Assembly (NCBI RefSeq): GCF_026151205.1 | Contig: NC_087074.1 | Span: 20,937,765-21,001,764, forward strand | Direction: 5' to 3' | Origin: Bolinopsis microptera | Taxonomy: Eukaryota; Ctenophora; Tentaculata; Lobata; Bolinopsidae | Length of the DNA: 64,000 bases | Shown: positions 58,138 to 64,000 of the stretch, piece after piece | Layout of the letters: every line of letters starts with the position of its first letter | Position numbering within the stretch: position 1 is the stretch's first letter | Notes under the pieces: generated by a model | The model's database searches: none | Seen by the model: only the letters and a program-made list of their open reading frames with translations | What the model was told of the DNA's origin: nothing | Made by a program: the position numbers and the translations under genes

Positions 58138-58450
58138 CCATCTAACTCCCTGATCGCTCAGTGCCCGTTACAGCCCGGCTCAGTCAATGTATTTCTCATA
58201 ACATTTCACAGGAAACGCTCTGGCTGAGTTCCTGTAAGAGACACTTCTGACTCGCCTTGTCGCATTATTTATTTTACTTCTGCTACAGACACTAATTATT
58301 CAGTGCAGTCTCAGTATCTTTTTATAGGCTCTGAAGATCTGGTGTTGTTTAAAGTTTTACCTGACAATGTCTACCATGGAGAATAAGACGTGATTGTACG
58401 ACCAGTATAATTTAGTGCTGGATTAGTTAGGTTTTAATCTTAAACAAGAT
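58138..58450. other. Intergenic DNA
   Basis: No gene or repeat is recognised between the octamer blocks and the 40-bp array. Confidence 0.4.
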
Positions 58451-61400
58451 TTACAGCTGAGTTGGTGCTCTTGTAGTTATGTAGTCTGTGTTACAGCTGA
58501 GTTGGTGCTCTTGTAGTTATGTAGTCTGTGTTACAGCTGAGTTGGTGCTCTTGTAGTTATGTAGTCTGTGTTACAGCTGAGTTGGTGCTCTTGTAGTTAT
58601 GTAGTCTGTGTTACAGCTGAGTTGGTGCTCTTGTAGTTATGTAGTCTGTGTTACAGCTGAGTTGGTGCTCTTGTAGTTATGTAGTCTGTGTTACAGCTGA
58701 GTTGGTGCTCTTGTAGTTATGTAGTCTGTGTTACAGCTGAGTTGGTGCTCTTGTAGTTATGTAGTCTGTGTTACAGCTGAGTTGGTGCTCTTGTAGTTAT
58801 GTAGTCTGTGTTACAGCTGAGTTGGTGCTCTTGTAGTTATGTAGTCTGTGTTACAGCTGAGTTGGTGCTCTTGTAGTTATGTAGTCTGTGTTACAGCTGA
58901 GTTGGTGCTCTTGTAGTTATGTAGTCTGTGTTACAGCTGAGTTGGTGCTCTTGTAGTTATGTAGTCTGTGTTACAGCTGAGTTGGTGCTCTTGTAGTTAT
59001 GTAGTCTGTGTTACAGCTGAGTTGGTGCTCTTGTAGTTATGTAGTCTGTGTTACAGCTGAGTTGGTGCTCTTGTAGTTATGTAGTCTGTGTTACAGCTGA
59101 GTTGGTGCTCTTGTAGTTATGTAGTCTGTGTTACAGCTGAGTTGGTGCTCTTGTAGTTATGTAGTCTGTGTTACAGCTGAGTTGGTTCTCTTGTAGTTAT
59201 GTAGTCTGTGTTACAGCTGAGTTGGTGCTCTTGTAGTTATGTAGTCTGTGTTACAGCTGAGTTGGTGCTCTTGTAGTTATGTAGTCTGTGTTACAGCTGA
59301 GTTGGTGCTCTTGTAGTTATGTAGTCTGTGTTACAGCTGAGTTGGTGCTCTTGTAGTTATGTAGTCTGTGTTACAGCTGAGTTGGTGCTCTTGTAGTTAT
59401 GTAGTCTGTGTTACAGCTGAGTTGGTGCTCTTGTAGTTATGTAGTCTGTGTTACAGCTGAGTTGGTGCTCTTGTAGTTATGTAGTCTGTGTTACAGCTGA
59501 GTTGGTGCTCTTGTAGTTATGTAGTCTGTGTTACAGCTGAGTTGGTTCTCTTGTAGTTATGTAGTCTGTGTTACAGCTGAGTTGGTGCTCTTGTAGTTAT
59601 GTAGTCTGTGTTACAGCTGAGTTGGTGCTCTTGTAGTTATGTAGTCTGTGTTACAGCTGAGTTGGTGCTCTTGTAGTTATGTAGTCTGTGTTACAGCTGA
59701 GTTGGTGCTCTTGTAGTTATGTAGTCTGTGTTACAGCTGAGTTGGTTCTCTTGTAGTTATGTAGTCTGTGTTACAGCTGAGTTGGTGCTCTTGTAGTTAT
59801 GTAGTCTGTGTTACAGCTGAGTTGGTGCTCTTGTAGTTATGTAGTCTGTGTTACAGCTGAGTTGGTGCTCTTGTAGTTATGTAGTCTGTGTTACAGCTGA
59901 GTTGGTGCTCTTGTAGTTATGTAGTCTGTGTTACAGCTGAGTTGGTGCTCTTGTAGTTATGTAGTCTGTGTTACAGCTGAGTTGGTGCTCTTGTAGTTAT
60001 GTAGTCTGTGTTACAGCTGAGTTGGTGCTCTTGTAGTTATGTAGTCTGTGTTACAGCTGAGTTGGTGCTCTTGTAGTTATGTAGTCTGTGTTACAGCTGA
60101 GTTGGTGCTCTTGTAGTTATGTAGTCTGTGTTACAGCTGAGTTGGTGCTCTTGTAGTTATGTAGTCTGTGTTACAGCTGAGTTGGTGCTCTTGTAGTTAT
60201 GTAGTCTGTGTTACAGCTGAGTTGGTGCTCTTGTAGTTATGTAGTCTGTGTTACAGCTGAGTTGGTGCTCTTGTAGTTATGTAGTCTGTGTTACAGCTGA
60301 GTTGGTGCTCTTGTAGTTATGTAGTCTGTGTTACAGCTGAGTTGGTGCTCTTGTAGTTATGTAGTCTGTGTTACAGCTGAGTTGGTGCTCTTGTAGTTAT
60401 GTAGTCTGTGTTACAGCTGAGTTGGTGCTCTTGTAGTTATGTAGTCTGTGTTACAGCTGAGTTGGTGCTCTTGTAGTTATGTAGTCTGTGTTACAGCTGA
60501 GTTGGTGCTCTTGTAGTTATGTAGTCTGTGTTACAGCTGAGTTGGTGCTCTTGTAGTTATGTAGTCTGTGTTACAGCTGAGTTGGTGCTCTTGTAGTTAT
60601 GTAGTCTGTGTTACAGCTGAGTTGGTGCTCTTGTAGTTATGTAGTCTGTGTTACAGCTGAGTTGGTGCTCTTGTAGTTATGTAGTCTGTGTTACAGCTGA
60701 GTTGGTGCTCTTGTAGTTATGTAGTCTGTGTTACAGCTGAGTTGGTGCTCTTGTAGTTATGTAGTCTGTGTTACAGCTGAGTTGGTGCTCTTGTAGTTAT
60801 GTAGTCTGTGTTACAGCTGAGTTGGTGCTCTTGTAGTTATGTAGTCTGTGTTACAGCTGAGTTGGTGCTCTTGTAGTTATGTAGTCTGTGTTACAGCTGA
60901 GTTGGTGCTCTTGTAGTTATGTAGTCTGTGTTACAGCTGAGTTGGTGCTCTTGTAGTTATGTAGTCTGTGTTACAGCTGAGTTGGTGCTCTTGTAGTTAT
61001 GTAGTCTGTGTTACAGCTGAGTTGGTGCTCTTGTAGTTATGTAGTCTGTGTTACAGCTGAGTTGGTGCTCTTGTAGTTATGTAGTCTGTGTTACAGCTGA
61101 GTTGGTGCTCTTGTAGTTATGTAGTCTGTGTTACAGCTGAGTTGGTGCTCTTGTAGTTATGTAGTCTGTGTTACAGCTGAGTTGGTGCTCTTGTAGTTAT
61201 GTAGTCTGTGTTACAGCTGAGTTGGTGCTCTTGTAGTTATGTAGTCTGTGTTACAGCTGAGTTGGTGCTCTTGTAGTTATGTAGTCTGTGTTACAGCTGA
61301 GTTGGTGCTCTTGTAGTTATGTAGTCTGTGTTACAGCTGAGTTGGTGCTCTTGTAGTTATGTAGTCTGTGTTACAGCTGAGTTGGTGCTCTTGTAGTTAT

Positions 61401-62810
61401 GTAGTCTGTGTTACAGCTGAGTTGGTGCTCTTGTAGTTATGTAGTCTGTGTTACAGCTGAGTTGGTGCTCTTGTAGTTATGTAGTCTGTGTTACAGCTGA
61501 GTTGGTGCTCTTGTAGTTATGTAGTCTGTGTTACAGCTGAGTTGGTGCTCTTGTAGTTATGTAGTCTGTGTTACAGCTGAGTTGGTGCTCTTGTAGTTAT
61601 GTAGTCTGTGTTACAGCTGAGTTGGTGCTCTTGTAGTTATGTAGTCTGTGTTACAGCTGAGTTGGTGCTCTTGTAGTTATGTAGTCTGTGTTACAGCTGA
61701 GTTGGTGCTCTTGTAGTTATGTAGTCTGTGTTACAGCTGAGTTGGTGCTCTTGTAGTTATGTAGTCTGTGTTACAGCTGAGTTGGTGCTCTTGTAGTTAT
61801 GTAGTCTGTGTTACAGCTGAGTTGGTGCTCTTGTAGTTATGTAGTCTGTGTTACAGCTGAGTTGGTGCTCTTGTAGTTATGTAGTCTGTGTTACAGCTGA
61901 GTTGGTGCTCTTGTAGTTATGTAGTCTGTGTTACAGCTGAGTTGGTGCTCTTGTAGTTATGTAGTCTGTGTTACAGCTGAGTTGGTGCTCTTGTAGTTAT
62001 GTAGTCTGTGTTACAGCTGAGTTGGTTCTCTTGTAGTTATGTAGTCTGTGTTACAGCTGAGTTGGTGCTCTTGTAGTTATGTAGTCTGTGTTACAGCTGA
62101 GTTGGTGCTCTTGTAGTTATGTAGTCTGTGTTACAGCTGAGTTGGTGCTCTTGTAGTTATGTAGTCTGTGTTACAGCTGAGTTGGTGCTCTTGTAGTTAT
62201 GTAGTCTGTGTTACAGCTGAGTTGGTGCTCTTGTAGTTATGTAGTCTGTGTTACAGCTGAGTTGGTGCTCTTGTAGTTATGTAGTCTGTGTTACAGCTGA
62301 GTTGGTGCTCTTGTAGTTATGTAGTCTGTGTTACAGCTGAGTTGGTTCTCTTGTAGTTATGTAGTCTGTGTTACAGCTGAGTTGGTGCTCTTGTAGTTAT
62401 GTAGTCTGTGTTACAGCTGAGTTGGTGCTCTTGTAGTTATGTAGTCTGTGTTACAGCTGAGTTGGTGCTCTTGTAGTTATGTAGTCTGTGTTACAGCTGA
62501 GTTGGTGCTCTTGTAGTTATGTAGTCTGTGTTACAGCTGAGTTGGTGCTCTTGTAGTTATGTAGTCTGTGTTACAGCTGAGTTGGTGCTCTTGTAGTTAT
62601 GTAGTCTGTGTTACAGCTGAGTTGGTGCTCTTGTAGTTATGTAGTCTGTGTTACAGCTGAGTTGGTTCTCTTGTAGTTATGTAGTCTGTGTTACAGCTGA
62701 GTTGGTGCTCTTGTAGTTATGTAGTCTGTGTTACAGCTGAGTTGGTGCTCTTGTAGTTATGTAGTCTGTGTTACAGCTGAGTTGGTGCTCTTGTAGTTAT
62801 GTAGTCTGTG
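58451..62810. repeat. 40-bp satellite, 109 copies
   Basis: The unit starts TTACAGCTGAGTTGGTGCTC and ends GTAGTCTGTG. The tract is 4,360 bp, exactly 109 units. Apart from GTTGGTTCTC in place of GTTGGTGCTC in six units (at 59,181, 59,541, 59,741, 62,021, 62,341 and 62,661), the copies appear identical. It is not in a reading frame (40 is not divisible by three). The array ends in a few broken GTAGTCTGTGTGCTGT units. Confidence 0.98.
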
Positions 62811-63337
62811 TGCTGTGTAGTTATGTAGTCTGTGTGCTGTTTACTTTTGTACACATACCGTTCTACTGCTGTACTGGGTTTAAGTTTATATAATATTGGC
62901 TGCAAAACGTCCCATTAAAACATTTACTCGTTACCATGATCACGAGTTTGTCTCTGAACATAAGTATAAGTCAACATGTTATTGCCGCTTACCACTTTTA
63001 TCAAAGCTACCCTTGTGCGCAACATGTCCGGACAAAAAGCTAAAAAGGCACACCCCGGTTTCCTGTGAGTGCTACTGTAATGTTATTTAAAGTAGCACAG
63101 TTCACTAGTTCAGGCTGATATTTCAAAGAGCACTGTGTTTAAAGTGAAGAGGTTTGATACGAACTGTACACTTGTGGTAGTTGGAAGTAAATATTGACCA
63201 GCACCATCACTGCAGAATGCAGATCTCCGCAAGCAATCACACAGTTTCTACCGTCTAGACAACTGGTGCACGTGCATTTTAAATTAGATGGTTGGAAAAT
63301 CTGATGGACAGCCGCCAACCAACTCCTATACTTTTGT
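62811..63337. other. Non-coding or weakly coding DNA
   Basis: A frame open from about 62,893 to 63,090 (+) without a clear ATG ends with a Cys-rich tail (CATCPDKKLK, CECYC). It might be a terminal exon, but no acceptor of good quality precedes it. Confidence 0.25.
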
Positions 63338-63829
63338 AGCAGACTAAACTCTTAGTAACTAGTAGTGTAACTATGGTAACTAAACTCTTATAACAGACAA
63401 CTGTCCCAGTTGTTCGTAACTTTAGAAAGGTAGCAGACTAAACTCTTATAACAGACAACTGTCCCAGTTGTTCGTAACTTTAGAAAGGTAGCAGACTAAA
63501 CTCTTATAACAGACAACTGTCCCAGTTGTTCGTAACTTTAGAAAGGTAGCAGACTAAACTCTTATAACAGACAACTGTCCCAGTTGTTCGTAACTTTAGA
63601 AAGGTAGCAGACTAAACTCTTATAACACACAACTGTCCCAGTTGTTCGTAACTTTAGAAAGGTAGCAGACTAAACTCTTATAACAGACAACTGTCCCAGT
63701 TGTTCGTAACTTTAGAAAGGTAGCAGACTAAACTCTTATAACACACAACTGTCCCAGTTGTTCGTAACTTTAGAAAGGTAGCAGACTAAACTCTTATAAC
63801 AGACAACTGTCCCAGTTGTTCGTAACTTT
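63338..63829. repeat. 58-bp tandem repeat, 8 copies
   Basis: Units start GTAGCAGACTAAACTCTTAT at 63,430, 63,488, 63,546, 63,604, 63,662, 63,720 and 63,778. The first unit (63,338) is split by a GTAAC-rich block, with ACTAAACTCTTA on both sides. ACAACTG...CAGTTGT in each unit forms a hairpin. Confidence 0.94.
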
Positions 63830-63923
63830 GTTCGTTCCCTTTGATCATTTTCACTCTGATAAGACAGGGAATAATGAACTCGCACTTTGTAAATTTATAC
63901 CGGAAACCTGTTTGATAAACCAT

Positions 63924-63979
63924 GCCTAGAAGGATTTAATGGTAACCATGGTAACTATAGCTGGGGCCTAGAAGGATTT
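63924..63979. repeat. GCCTAGAAGGATTT duplicated around a GGTAACC block
   Basis: Identical 14-bp repeats at 63,924-63,937 and 63,966-63,979 flank AATGGTAACCATGGTAAC plus ten further bases. Confidence 0.85.
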
Positions 63980-64000
63980 CATTATCTGATAAAGAATTAG

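Noticed and set aside
58451-62810. Possible CRISPR array
   Set aside because: Units are directly adjacent with no unique spacers, and the window is clearly animal DNA.

Overview
The window looks like nuclear DNA from a metazoan, most likely a marine or other non-vertebrate animal. It contains the last exon of a BMP-type receptor Smad, a multi-exon AGPAT-type acyltransferase with GT-AG introns, a secreted sushi/LamG gene start, several jockey-superfamily (CR1/L2-like) and RTE-like LINEs, and AT-rich non-coding DNA full of micro- and minisatellites. Nothing resembles a bacterial operon. I cannot name the species from sequence alone.

Layout. 1-398: 3' end of a Smad1/5-like gene (+). 399-19,400: no confident gene, but dense minisatellites (55, 44, 44, 54, 21, 46, 42 and 18/34 bp units), a 172-bp (AC)n tract, and a nested composite element at 13,552-16,245 whose ends are G and C homopolymers. 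A second G/C-ended inverted-repeat element (16,625-17,105) is flanked by TATAAT on both sides. 19,473-19,664: candidate exon with one membrane segment (+). 20,508-22,780: dead RTE-like LINE (+). 23,628-34,541: AGPAT3/4-like acyltransferase (-), eight exons recovered, last exon not found. Its introns hold a TIR element, SINE-like repeats, a 14-bp minisatellite, two extra partial copies of exon 3 and a 1.75-kb (GA)n tract. 35,031-35,776: MITE with TA target site. 36,691-40,909: an apparently intact two-ORF LINE (-). 43,446-47,767: a LINE split into two oppositely oriented halves. 49,239-50,990: a 5'-truncated LINE (-), head to head with an intronless divergent G-protein-alpha-like gene (50,987-52,111, +). 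52,541-53,628: first three exons of a sushi/LamG protein (+). 56,202-57,662: possible coiled-coil exons (+). 58,451-62,810: a 109-copy array of a 40-bp unit. 63,338-63,829: a 58-bp array.

Two patterns cut across the features. First, short GTAAC/GTTAC-rich blocks, often octamer arrays such as (GGTAACCA)n or (GGTTACTA)n, lie between direct duplications of otherwise unique sequence at about ten places, including inside the acyltransferase gene. Second, long G or C homopolymers mark the ends of inverted-repeat elements. The genes themselves have separate host functions (BMP signalling, phospholipid synthesis, secreted adhesion or recognition, possible G-protein signalling) and do not form one pathway.
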